Below, piece by piece: positions 16,331-25,932 of a DNA stretch of 47,877 bases (its first letter is position 1; each line of letters starts with the position of its first letter). The translations under genes were made by a program, and so were the position numbers. The notes beneath the pieces are model-generated. The model saw only the letters and a program-made list of their open reading frames with translations, had not been told where the DNA came from and did no database searches. Origin of the DNA: a virus; IMG/VR virus record IMGVR_UViG_3300038441_001742, positions 1 through 47,877 of that record, one strand, 5' to 3'.

Positions 16331-16560
16331 ACGAATTTCGGGTAATCCTCAAACCAAAAGACTGCCCAGACTGCCAACCAAAAATCATCACATATAAGGA
16401 AATGAAACGAGCACTTACTATCCGCGCACTTACTACTGGTTTTCTCGTCACTGTTGACGGAAAAACCGAAATCCCCGTTCTCGACCAAGCTTCTTTGCTT
16501 GAGTTGGTGAAAAAAGAAACCACGCCGGAGCCTCCAAAAGTGGAAGCGGCAAACCAATAA
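16327..16560 (+). CDS. hypothetical protein with CPDC motif (77 aa)
   Basis: This 77-residue protein has an N-terminal CPDC (C-x2-C) pair and a predicted alpha/beta body (MKRALTIRALTTGFLVTVDG). A single C-x2-C in a small phage protein may be a thioredoxin-like or half-zinc site, but the remainder is too short to decide. The ATG overlaps the preceding stop (ATGA), so I chose it over the longer in-frame start at 16249. Confidence 0.6.
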   Translation: MNEFRVILKPKDCPDCQPKIITYKEMKRALTIRALTTGFLVTVDGKTEIPVLDQASLLELVKKETTPEPPKVEAANQ

Positions 16561-16564
16561 CTTT

Positions 16565-17371
16565 ATGGCACGCCAAAACCTAGACGAAATTCTAAAGTTG
16601 GCTCAGGTTGCAATGGCTATGCAGGAGCCACAGCAACGTGCGGAACAGCAGGACTTGCAAACCATGCTCACTCTCGCGGGTCTTATGCAGCAGAGGCAAA
16701 ACGACGAGGCCCAACTTGGGCTTGGTCGGGAGCGAATGCAGTTCGAGCAGCAGGGACGAGACGCAGCGTTAGCCGGGGAAAGGTATAATGCTGATTCTCG
16801 GTTGATTCAAGAACTCGTTGGCGACCCGAGTATTCCTTGGGAAGATAAGCAACAGCTTCTTAGTGGTCGTGAAGCACTTGCTGGACCGCTTAAGCAGATG
16901 CACGACAATCGAGTCAACAAACAAGTTTCTGCTATGCGTCCCGGTATTGAAGCCACATACGTTGCCAACAAAAACAATCCCGCAAAACTTCGCGAACAGT
17001 TGGGAATGCTCGGCATTGACTTTAGTGGCGACGCTGCAGGACGATTTGATTGGAACGAACTCAACCAGAGGACTTGGCCAGTGGAGCAAGCCGCGCCAGT
17101 GTCACCTTCTACTGTAACACAAGGAAGAGCACCCAACCTCGATGTAAACAACAACTTTTTTAAGGCCGCAGTACCTTCTTCTAACGCTAGAGACAATATT
17201 ACTAACCTCATTACTTGGGGGCAGAATTTTGATCCAGTTGAAACTGCCACTAACAAGCTGGCCGACCTTTTATTCCCTCCTCCACCCACGGGAACTTTTA
17301 ACCAACGACGTCAATGGCAAGGAGCGGAAACTTTGCCCCAACCAAAAACAAAAGCAAAACTCAATCGTTAA
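16565..17371 (+). CDS. internal virion/ejection protein candidate (268 aa)
   Basis: The 268-residue protein has a Gln/Glu/Met-rich helical N-terminal half (AMAMQEPQQRAEQQDLQTML and following) and a Pro/Asn-rich C-terminal half. Gln-rich helical proteins immediately before a giant internal protein are common among podovirus ejection proteins, which leave the particle with the DNA. It is followed at 6 bp by another Gln-rich protein. A one-mismatch palindrome lies at 16708-16722. Confidence 0.5.
   Translation: MARQNLDEILKLAQVAMAMQEPQQRAEQQDLQTMLTLAGLMQQRQNDEAQLGLGRERMQFEQQGRDAALAGERYNADSRLIQELVGDPSIPWEDKQQLLSGREALAGPLKQMHDNRVNKQVSAMRPGIEATYVANKNNPAKLREQLGMLGIDFSGDAAGRFDWNELNQRTWPVEQAAPVSPSTVTQGRAPNLDVNNNFFKAAVPSSNARDNITNLITWGQNFDPVETATNKLADLLFPPPPTGTFNQRRQWQGAETLPQPKTKAKLNR
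16708..16722. repeat. GGCCCA-N3-TGGGCC palindrome, one mismatch
   Basis: GGCCCAACTTGGGCT inside the Gln-rich gene, encoding AQLGL in the same frame as the perfect copies. Confidence 0.6.
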
Positions 17372-17376
17372 ATATT

Positions 17377-18138
17377 ATGCCTCCTTATCTAATGCAGCTC
17401 CTTGCTGGTTTCCAACAGCAACAGCAGGACCCGATGATGGCCATGCTTCAACAGGTCATGGCCGGCCGTTCACAACAACAACCATTCGATATTACGTCTC
17501 TTATCCGTGAAGCCCGGAACACTCCCGTTCAGGACGCTAATAACGCTCACGATGCTCGACTCGCCGCTGACCCATGGGCTGAAGGCGGACTATTCGCCAA
17601 TCGTCCCCAACTATCGCCGGAAGCCCGTGCTGCGAGTCAGGGACTAAACGCTACAAATCAATGGGCGATGAGGGGGCAGGTCCCTGGCGTTGATCCACAG
17701 AAACTCGCGGGTATGATGCCGATGGCGCCGACGCCAGAACAAAACCGACAAAAGTTAGGTGCTGCCGGGTTGATTCAACCGCCAGCTCAACAGCCAATGG
17801 CTCCTGTTTCTAACGCATTCGATGCTAATACCACAGGGAAAATGTCCTTCGGAACGAACAATATCCCCGGCCAAACACCACAACGCCAAGGCACCATCAA
17901 CGGCATGCCCGCCCAACAAGCTATTGATTCCGCGTATCCAGCGGCACAACAAGCCCGTGATAAATCGGCCTTTGCACAACAACAAGAGGCTTCCCTCAAT
18001 CAGTGGCGGGGCCAAAATCCAGACCTCGCGAATAACATTGCTAACGAAGTCTACAACTCCCGCGGGATTCCGCAAAACCAACGACGGCTGAACAAAAACA
18101 AACGGCCAGCCATTGGTGCTAGTTCCTTGATTCGCTAA
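17377..18138 (+). CDS. Gln/Pro-rich internal virion protein candidate (253 aa)
   Basis: The 253 residues are dominated by Gln, Pro, Ala and Asn (FQQQQQDPMMAMLQQVMAGR near the start) with few hydrophobic stretches, so the protein is largely disordered. I took the ATG at 17377, six bases after the previous gene; the 17314 start lies inside that gene. Low-complexity Gln-rich proteins next to a giant internal protein probably ride in the capsid and help ejection. No family recognised. Confidence 0.5.
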   Translation: MPPYLMQLLAGFQQQQQDPMMAMLQQVMAGRSQQQPFDITSLIREARNTPVQDANNAHDARLAADPWAEGGLFANRPQLSPEARAASQGLNATNQWAMRGQVPGVDPQKLAGMMPMAPTPEQNRQKLGAAGLIQPPAQQPMAPVSNAFDANTTGKMSFGTNNIPGQTPQRQGTINGMPAQQAIDSAYPAAQQARDKSAFAQQQEASLNQWRGQNPDLANNIANEVYNSRGIPQNQRRLNKNKRPAIGASSLIR

Positions 18139-18153
18139 CCTTTTCCTCTTCTT

Positions 18154-21100
18154 ATGCCTCTTCCGTATAAATCCGTCCGAGAGCTCTACGACACGCTCTA
18201 TCGTGCCGGCGTCACCAAGGCCCCTTTATCGGAGTGGGCTGCCGCAATGAACGAAAACACTGGAACGACTAATTATCAGTCCGGCGTCAACGATAATTTC
18301 ATTAAGCGTGCGAGTTATGGTATTGATTCCCTGTTGGAGGCGACAGGACTGCCAGACGCTGGGGCGGCTCTCGGACGGAACGTGGGAGAATGGGTGGGAG
18401 ACGGCGAAGCCGGAGCGGAAATTGGAAGAAGTTTGCCAAGAAGTTTGGTGAACTTCGCTCCGTTGGCGTTGTCCGCGATTCCGGGAGTTGGAGCTCCAGT
18501 GGGACTGGGCTTGAGTGGATTGTTGGCTGGTGCTGATGCATACACGCAAACGGATTCCCCGTTGAGCGGTATCTTGTCTGGTGGCATCACCGCTGCTATG
18601 CCAGGGGCAGCGAGGTTCGGTGAGCAAGCTGCTCTGCGGTTACTGCAAGGGGAAGGCGGACGAATTGCGGGGAACATTCTAACGAAGGGCGGATTCCAAG
18701 GGGTTAATGAGTTTATCCCACGAACCATTAGCGAAGGGCTAATCTCCCAGGGCGCTGGACAAGCAACTGCCTCCGTCCTCGGTGAAGGCCAGCGTATGCT
18801 GGAGGCAGGACTCAGCGACGACGTTGATTACGACTTCTCGCCAACACGGGCATTGCTCGAGATGACTCTTGGCCAAGCGCCGTTCGCAGGAATGTATGCT
18901 TTGCGGGGAGGCAGGGAACAACTCGGTGGAGCCGCGTCCCAGGCAAGACGGTCCTCGTTGCAAGCGGATATCGAACGGACGAAAACAAATCTCGCGTTGG
19001 CGGACGCCAAAAAGGAGTTGGATAATACTCCTCCTGTTGCTAAGCCACCGCCACAATCGGACGCGTTGACGAAGGCAAAGACGGAAAAACTCCTCTTAGA
19101 TATTCAGAATCGCGTTACGTCGAATGATGCTCGTATCGACGCGTTGCGCAAAGAAGCCACGCCTGAAGCGTTGGACGAGTTGTCGCGCCTGGAGCGTGAG
19201 GACGATGCGATGTCGTTCGACGAAGGCTATCGCAGGGCACTGGAGGAAAACGGAGTCGAAGAAGTTTACAACCGTTCGTTGGATTCTATTCGCAAACGGA
19301 AGGGCATCGATCCTGAGTTGAATCCGGAGTTGCCCGTTGGACCTGAAGTCATTCCCGACCTTGTGCATCAGCGGAAGTTCAAAGAGGCTCAAGACCGCAT
19401 TACGAACGCCAAATCCACGAAAGACCTCGCAGACGCGTTTGATGACGCGAATCAGGTTCTGGAGAGACTTGGTATGACGAAGATTCAGCGGAGCACTATC
19501 GAGGCGAAAAGAAAAGAACTCGAAGGAAACGCGACTCCGCCGACCGAAGGTGAGATTGCTATGGCGGTGGTTAATGACGCCAAGAATCAGTCGACGAATC
19601 AGTTAAAAGTTTTGCGGGACAAGGGCGTTAAACGAGAGGAAGCGCGACAGTTCGTTCAGGCACAAGAAGCCGAAGTTAAGTCGATGCTTGATGAAGACAA
19701 CGAACTTATTCCGGGGTCCAATGAGTCGTTGGTCGCGGAGATGAACAATCTCAACGGATTGAAAGAAGCCTTCGCGAACCAAGGTGGACGTGCTAGCCAA
19801 CTGGTCGAAACTGGCGAAGTCGATCGGATTTATTTGGACTGGGTGAATGACGGACGCAAGGGGGGATTTGATACAGTTCGGACGCGGTTGCTTGAAGCCC
19901 GGCGGACTGGAGCAGGGTTGCCAGGGAGGATTCAGAAGTCGGATTTGGAAAACGTCGTTAAGGATTATACGGCTCAAGACGAGTTGCAGAATTATACTGA
20001 ACTTGCAGAAGAGTATGGATTCTTGAGCGAGTGGGAACTTGCGATTAAAAATAAGGATAAAAAGGCGATCGTGCAGTTGATGAATGAGATCGACCTTGCG
20101 GAGAAGGAAGCAGTTGCTCCAGCGCCCAGCAACGTCGGCGGAGGATTCACTTGGAGTTTAGTGGACTACAATCCAACAATGAACAAGCTGGGCAAACACA
20201 CGTTGCCGAAGACGGGATTGTTAAAGGTTAGCCAGTTTAAGAACATGGCGAACCGGGATAACGCTGGCCCGGTGCCAGACGCGGAAGTTGATTTCATGAG
20301 GGAAGTGGTGCCTGAGGCGTTTGAGGGGGAGAATATTAATGTTCCGGTATTGTTCAAGGGGCTTGAGGAAAAGGGTCCGGTGGTGGAGGTGAAGAAGTTG
20401 GGGGGAACACCTGACCCTAAAGTTTCTACGTTAGAATCACAACGGCTTCTACACGAACTAGATACTAGGTTTCCTGGATGGCAAGAACGAAATGATATTG
20501 AGCGTTCTCCTGCTGAAATGGACCTGGTTTCAGCCTATGAAGACGCCTGGAACCAAGGTGAAGCTAATCGCGGTGCTACTAATCGTTCCCGCTACTCCTT
20601 CCTCGGTCCCAAATCCGAACAGGATATGCCGGGGTATGTTGAGGGGTTGGTGAGGTTGCCTGACGCTAACGTTGACTTAGGGGGTGGTGTTAAAACAGAT
20701 ACAGCTTATACAGGACCGCACTTTGGAAGTGAAGACAAAAACGTCCTCGCGTTCTTCCGTGGATACGAAGAGACGTTGCCCTCGGGCGAAAAGGCGTTTC
20801 ATGTTATTGAGGTTCAGAGTGATTGGGGACAAGACGCACGTAAGAGCGGCACTTCAGAAAATAACGGACGCGCCCAAATTACTTACGGTATCACTGAAGG
20901 ACATCCTCTCCTCCGCGTCTACGAGTCCCTCGCACTCAAAGCCGCGATCAATCACGCCAAGGAAATCGGTGCGACGAAGTTGATTCTGTCGGACGGGGAA
21001 ACGGCGATGATGACGGAGGGGCATGATAAGGTTGCTCGAATGACGATCACCGGAGACGAACTTCGTAATTACGGTCTTGAAAATTTAGTTGATAAGTTGC

Positions 21101-24100
21101 CTAAAACTGGCGACGGTGGTTATTATCTTACACCTGAAATTGCTGCACAATACGGCATCGAAACAAAGGGTCGGCTCGAACCCTCCCAATCCGCCGGAAT
21201 GCGTCTCCACTACGACCAAACCTTGCCTTCTGCGTTGAAGAAGCTGACGGGAGTGGAAGGAGAGAGGGTGGAGTTGGGGAATCATAAGTCGGCTATTGAA
21301 GTAGGGAATCCGCGTCGAGTAGACCTTGACTTATTTAACGAAGGAAACGGAGCGGAAATTCCAGTTTCTCCGGATCGCCTTGTTGGCTCCCCCGTATTCC
21401 GCAATCCTGACGGCACGCCGAAATCCTCTATCACCGGCCGCGCCTACGACATCTCATCTCTTCCCCGTCGCGACGCACAAGGGGGCGACTTCACCTTGGG
21501 AGGACGTGCTGCTGCTCCTCGTGGACGCCGGAACATCACTCCGTTCGTTCCTACCGACGACACTGGCGCGGCCTGGGTCCAAAGCGTTGGGGACTCCGGC
21601 GTGTCGTTGTATAATCGACTTCTTGCCTCGACTGATCCGGCGATTGCCAAAGTCATGCCTAGGCTTCAGTCGTTCATGGACGCTATCGAGCGCATCGGAG
21701 TTCAGCACATTGAAGGACGATCGGAGACCCATGGACTTGGAGGTAATGTCACCGTTCGGTTGAACGCCGCTCTTCGTAACGCTAGTCCTTGGGCAGCCGA
21801 TAAAGAGATGGCTCACGAATTGTTGCACGGGATTACTCTGCACGAACTGCATCGGCCTACAAACGCGGAACACGTTGTCACGTTGGGTAAGTTGAGGGAA
21901 CGCGTAGCACAGTCGTTGCCGAAACCGTTAAAAGACGTGCTCAACAAAGCCGTCGACAACGAATGGTATTCCGGCTGGGCGAACGGAACGAAAACCTGGG
22001 GCGAATTGTTCGACGGAACGAAGACAACCAAGGACGATCAAAACCTAATCTACGGGCTTCTCAATAATGACGAGTTCATTAGTCAAGCGTATTCCGACTC
22101 CTCGATGCAGGAGTTCCTTACGAACCAGAAAGGCAAAGCGAAGAACTTTAAAGATGAGTTTGTCGATTGGGTAAAGGGGTTGTTGGGCATGAAGGGGCAA
22201 ACCGCCCTTGATGAATTCTTCCAAACCTCGGATCGAATTCTTACTTCCGCGAATGACGCAGCGAAAATCATGACCTACGGGGAGAAGTATCTTGAACGTC
22301 AGGGAACGCTCCCGCTTGTGGCGAGGAATCAATCGGAACGAGCCCTTGGCTTGATGTTGTCGATACAAAAAGGTGCGAAGGGCCAGGAGGTTTTGGACCT
22401 TCTTTCTGCTCAACATACGATTAGTCCCGCCTACGTGCGTGCGAAGCAGCAAATGGTTTCGCATTTCATGCAATTAGACAACGATACTGTGCTCTCTGGT
22501 CGTGTCCTCGAAGAAACCGGCTTCCAGCCAAGTCCTGAAGGGGTTGACGATTTCGTTAATTCGACGATCCTTGGCGACGTGCCGAACTATGAGTTCGCTA
22601 TGGATTTGTTCCCTGAGCCTGTGGCGAATTATATTATCGCGAAGAATCACGATTATCGACAGGTCCTGGACGTAGCTGCTGCGAGCACTAGAAAGGAAGT
22701 TTCACAGTTGTTAGGAATGGACGACGTGAGCGGAGTGCATAATACGACACGGGAGACACTTGCCGGACTGAAAAAGCTTCAACAGTTTACTACGCAGCAT
22801 TTGCAGAACGTAAAGGACGTTCAAGCGTTGAGCACGTTGCCAGTCCCAGATTCGTTTCTTGACGACGCGGTGGTTCCTGCGCCGTTCATGCAGGCTGTTG
22901 ATGGCGTTGGAGAAAGTGCTAAGCACGCAGGAAATTGGGTCGAATGGTTCCTGCGGACTCCAGCGGATTACGCTCGGACTAATCCAGTCCTCGGTGAGTT
23001 CTTTTCGAAAGGTTATCAGTTGCAGTCGAATGCCCGCAAGTTCTATAGCGAAGCAGTCCGAATCCTAGGGGAAGACTTGACAACGGGCAAGGCCACCAAA
23101 GAAGCCGTTGACGAGTCGAATAAGGTCTTGTCTAACAAGAAGTTGCTAACTGCTACAAACAAGTGGCTCGCTGCAAACCAGTTCGCAGCGAAGCAAGGCA
23201 AGACGGGAGTTAGCACTTTGATGTCGACTGATGCCCGAGTGCAGGGAATCTTGAAAGGACTAACGCCAGAGGAAGTTTCGTTAGTCGGAAACATGGTCGC
23301 TCGTGCGCAGGGGATTACGCAGAACGTCCACGCGTCTAGCCTGGAGAAAATGGAGCAAATTGCGGTTACGCGAGGAGCGGTAATTCCATTGCGCGATGGA
23401 ACCGTGAAGACGGTGGACCAGGCGACGAAGTTGTCTGAAGCTGTGTTTCAGGCCATTGGTGCAGATCGCACTGACCCTGCCGCCGCAATGAAAGCGGATC
23501 AGCAATTGGCGTGGGCTCGTGGGGAAATGAGCCCACAGGCGTTCTTGAATTTGCTGGAGTTTCAACAAAAGCAAGTTGCAAACTACGGAGATTACGCTTC
23601 GTGGTATGAGCAGAATCCTGCATGGGTAACGGCCCAAAGACAGGAGAAATATTTGGTGCGGTTTAAAGAGGGCAAGCGCATTAAGAACCTTCAGGCATCG
23701 AGTCGTAAGGAAGCGATGGAAATCGTTAAAGATCACAAAGGAGAATTGATTGCTATTGAAGATAACTTCAAAGGAGGCGACGACGAATTTCCGGCGCTTG
23801 GTCCAGAAGCTGACGCGTTGATGGCAAAGTTGAATGAGCGCCAGGAGAGTGGTATTCAGATGATGTTGGCGAACGGGTATATTAACGAAGCAGGAGCTGA
23901 GTACATGCGCAATACGGCAGGTGTTGCTACACAGTTTGGTCGGGAAGCCGGAGCCCAGGGAAATATTCCGAACTTTCAACCGCCAGCTAGAAATTTGTCA
24001 CAAGGGGCAGAGGACTTGCCGTTCATGTGGAACCACATGTCGTGGGCGGAACGCCAAGCGAACTATTGGACAAGGGCGCTATTTAGGGCACAAGCGGACC

Positions 24101-25932
24101 TGCATTTACAAGACCCAACGATCAACGCAAATGAAAAGTATCGCGAGTTGGTGAAGACCCATAAGGATAATTTGTTGCAGCGTGATCCTGGGCTTGCGCA
24201 GAAACTGCAACGGTTTACGACTACATGGTTCATGGGGTTTGCGCCCGCGAGTGCGATGGTAAATGCAACGCAGAGCTTTGTTACACACGTGGCAGAATTG
24301 ACCGCCATGACCGGGAGCCCGATCCAATCGTATAAACAGGTAGCCGGTGCGTTCGGACGGCTGATCGACTATTATAAAGGCGGCCGGAAGTGGAGTAATC
24401 CAGATCACGAATGGCTAATGCACGAGGCGACGAAAGCTGGGGAACGTAGTTATTCGATGTATGATGACGAAGCTGCGGCTCAGGAGTCAATCGCGACGAA
24501 TACCAAACGGTTGATGATGAAGACGAAACCGCAAACAGCAGGCCAGCGAGCTGGTGGGTTGTTCGATGGGGTTCAGAAAGCTTCGATGATGATGTTTAAG
24601 GGCATCGAACGGTTGAATAACGACGCGGCGTTGTTGGCCGGCTTTGACCACTATCGGGAACAAGGGTTGCCTAGAGAAGAAGCGTTGGCAAAGGCGTTTG
24701 AGTTCAACCACGCGGTGAACTTTGGTGGGGGACGGGCCAACCGACCGATTGGTATTTTCTCTGGCCGAGGAGATACCTTGCGAACCGCGGGGATGTTCGC
24801 CACTGCGTTGCAGAGCTATGTGCTTGGAACCACGTGGCAGCTGACGAGGTATATCAAGCAAGGGTTCTTTCAGCCAGAAGGACTAACTCCACATCAGAAG
24901 TGGGCGAGTCGTAAGGCTGCAATGCAGATGCTGGGAACGCAGTTCGCGTTAGCTGGGACGTTGGGGCTGCCGTTCGTTAGTGGTGCGATTGCCGTTCTTG
25001 AACAAGCGTTCCCAGACCTGGAAATCAATAAGAACATGCGAGAGCTGTTTGCAGGGCTGATGGGCGAAGACGACGAAAACGGCAGCGTCATGCAAGATAT
25101 CGCCATGACGGGAATCCCTTCTATGATGGGGTGGGATTTGCAGAGTAGGTTGTCGATGGGAAATACACTGCCGGGAACAAGCGAAATCAACGGGTTTCAA
25201 CCGCAACAGTTGGCTGGCCCTACGCCAAACCTTATTGCGAACTTTGTCCAAGGGGGATTAAAAACTTTGCAAGGGCAGATGCCGTGGGAGTTTATCCCGC
25301 CGGGCGCCCGCAAGCTTGCTAAAGACGCGGTGAATGGAGGCCAAAAAGACTGGAAGGGCCGACCGCTGACAGGAGGGCTTACGCCGACGGAGCAGGTAGG
25401 GGTGACGTTAGGATTTAATCCGAAACGGGTGAGTGATTTTAACGCTGCAAGCCGCATCGCAACCCGGGCCGACGAAATCCACAATCGCCGCGAAGGGCAG
25501 TGGAGGCAACAGCAGGCAACGGAAATCCTCAAAGGCAACTTCGGGAATGTTCGCTCTGCGTTGCAGGAACGAGCACAAAACGAGAAGGACTTTGATGTCC
25601 GTCAAGCAGTGCGCTCAATCACGCAGGCGAGCGAGGAGCTCACGTATCCTAGAGACCTCCGCAACGAGGGAGGGAAAGGCCGCGATTCGCGGTTGATGAG
25701 CCTCTTTAACTTGGCCCAAACTGGGCCGACTGAGGAGGAGAGACTACGGTTCAGAATGCTCGTTAGCCAACGGCTGGGATTGCCCACGGGGTTGAACCGA
25801 GGGGACGTCCAGCGGGCGCAGCTAATGGACAGACTGAAAGCTGAGAAACCAGACGCAACGAGAAGCGAACTTCGCAGAGCTGTTCAAATCAGCCTTCGGG
25901 GTTCTTCAGCTTCTTTAGAGTCTCTTGACTAG
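18154..25932 (+). CDS. giant polyvalent internal virion protein (2592 aa)
   Basis: This multi-domain protein is probably packaged in the head and injected, as for large polyvalent proteins of podoviruses and mobile elements. A Gly/Ala-rich hydrophobic stretch (about 100-150) may touch membranes. Residues about 850-1030 hold a domain with HVIEVQSDWGQ (883-893), LALKAAINHAKEIG and LHYDQTLP, the EIQSDW-type module of such proteins. A zinc-metallopeptidase motif HELLH is at 1221-1225. Residues about 2020-2130 (FMGFAPASAMVNATQSFVTH) resemble LPD38-like regions, and 2263-2286 is hydrophobic. Leucine codon use shifts abruptly across 20400-21560. Its last 44 bp overlap the oppositely directed ATPase gene. 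Confidence 0.75.
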   Translation: MPLPYKSVRELYDTLYRAGVTKAPLSEWAAAMNENTGTTNYQSGVNDNFIKRASYGIDSLLEATGLPDAGAALGRNVGEWVGDGEAGAEIGRSLPRSLVNFAPLALSAIPGVGAPVGLGLSGLLAGADAYTQTDSPLSGILSGGITAAMPGAARFGEQAALRLLQGEGGRIAGNILTKGGFQGVNEFIPRTISEGLISQGAGQATASVLGEGQRMLEAGLSDDVDYDFSPTRALLEMTLGQAPFAGMYALRGGREQLGGAASQARRSSLQADIERTKTNLALADAKKELDNTPPVAKPPPQSDALTKAKTEKLLLDIQNRVTSNDARIDALRKEATPEALDELSRLEREDDAMSFDEGYRRALEENGVEEVYNRSLDSIRKRKGIDPELNPELPVGPEVIPDLVHQRKFKEAQDRITNAKSTKDLADAFDDANQVLERLGMTKIQRSTIEAKRKELEGNATPPTEGEIAMAVVNDAKNQSTNQLKVLRDKGVKREEARQFVQAQEAEVKSMLDEDNELIPGSNESLVAEMNNLNGLKEAFANQGGRASQLVETGEVDRIYLDWVNDGRKGGFDTVRTRLLEARRTGAGLPGRIQKSDLENVVKDYTAQDELQNYTELAEEYGFLSEWELAIKNKDKKAIVQLMNEIDLAEKEAVAPAPSNVGGGFTWSLVDYNPTMNKLGKHTLPKTGLLKVSQFKNMANRDNAGPVPDAEVDFMREVVPEAFEGENINVPVLFKGLEEKGPVVEVKKLGGTPDPKVSTLESQRLLHELDTRFPGWQERNDIERSPAEMDLVSAYEDAWNQGEANRGATNRSRYSFLGPKSEQDMPGYVEGLVRLPDANVDLGGGVKTDTAYTGPHFGSEDKNVLAFFRGYEETLPSGEKAFHVIEVQSDWGQDARKSGTSENNGRAQITYGITEGHPLLRVYESLALKAAINHAKEIGATKLILSDGETAMMTEGHDKVARMTITGDELRNYGLENLVDKLPKTGDGGYYLTPEIAAQYGIETKGRLEPSQSAGMRLHYDQTLPSALKKLTGVEGERVELGNHKSAIEVGNPRRVDLDLFNEGNGAEIPVSPDRLVGSPVFRNPDGTPKSSITGRAYDISSLPRRDAQGGDFTLGGRAAAPRGRRNITPFVPTDDTGAAWVQSVGDSGVSLYNRLLASTDPAIAKVMPRLQSFMDAIERIGVQHIEGRSETHGLGGNVTVRLNAALRNASPWAADKEMAHELLHGITLHELHRPTNAEHVVTLGKLRERVAQSLPKPLKDVLNKAVDNEWYSGWANGTKTWGELFDGTKTTKDDQNLIYGLLNNDEFISQAYSDSSMQEFLTNQKGKAKNFKDEFVDWVKGLLGMKGQTALDEFFQTSDRILTSANDAAKIMTYGEKYLERQGTLPLVARNQSERALGLMLSIQKGAKGQEVLDLLSAQHTISPAYVRAKQQMVSHFMQLDNDTVLSGRVLEETGFQPSPEGVDDFVNSTILGDVPNYEFAMDLFPEPVANYIIAKNHDYRQVLDVAAASTRKEVSQLLGMDDVSGVHNTTRETLAGLKKLQQFTTQHLQNVKDVQALSTLPVPDSFLDDAVVPAPFMQAVDGVGESAKHAGNWVEWFLRTPADYARTNPVLGEFFSKGYQLQSNARKFYSEAVRILGEDLTTGKATKEAVDESNKVLSNKKLLTATNKWLAANQFAAKQGKTGVSTLMSTDARVQGILKGLTPEEVSLVGNMVARAQGITQNVHASSLEKMEQIAVTRGAVIPLRDGTVKTVDQATKLSEAVFQAIGADRTDPAAAMKADQQLAWARGEMSPQAFLNLLEFQQKQVANYGDYASWYEQNPAWVTAQRQEKYLVRFKEGKRIKNLQASSRKEAMEIVKDHKGELIAIEDNFKGGDDEFPALGPEADALMAKLNERQESGIQMMLANGYINEAGAEYMRNTAGVATQFGREAGAQGNIPNFQPPARNLSQGAEDLPFMWNHMSWAERQANYWTRALFRAQADLHLQDPTINANEKYRELVKTHKDNLLQRDPGLAQKLQRFTTTWFMGFAPASAMVNATQSFVTHVAELTAMTGSPIQSYKQVAGAFGRLIDYYKGGRKWSNPDHEWLMHEATKAGERSYSMYDDEAAAQESIATNTKRLMMKTKPQTAGQRAGGLFDGVQKASMMMFKGIERLNNDAALLAGFDHYREQGLPREEALAKAFEFNHAVNFGGGRANRPIGIFSGRGDTLRTAGMFATALQSYVLGTTWQLTRYIKQGFFQPEGLTPHQKWASRKAAMQMLGTQFALAGTLGLPFVSGAIAVLEQAFPDLEINKNMRELFAGLMGEDDENGSVMQDIAMTGIPSMMGWDLQSRLSMGNTLPGTSEINGFQPQQLAGPTPNLIANFVQGGLKTLQGQMPWEFIPPGARKLAKDAVNGGQKDWKGRPLTGGLTPTEQVGVTLGFNPKRVSDFNAASRIATRADEIHNRREGQWRQQQATEILKGNFGNVRSALQERAQNEKDFDVRQAVRSITQASEELTYPRDLRNEGGKGRDSRLMSLFNLAQTGPTEEERLRFRMLVSQRLGLPTGLNRGDVQRAQLMDRLKAEKPDATRSELRRAVQISLRGSSASLESLD
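25713..25727. repeat. GGCCCA-N3-TGGGCC palindrome 3
   Basis: Perfect copy (spacer AAC) near the 3' end of the giant gene, encoding AQTGP. Confidence 0.85.
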
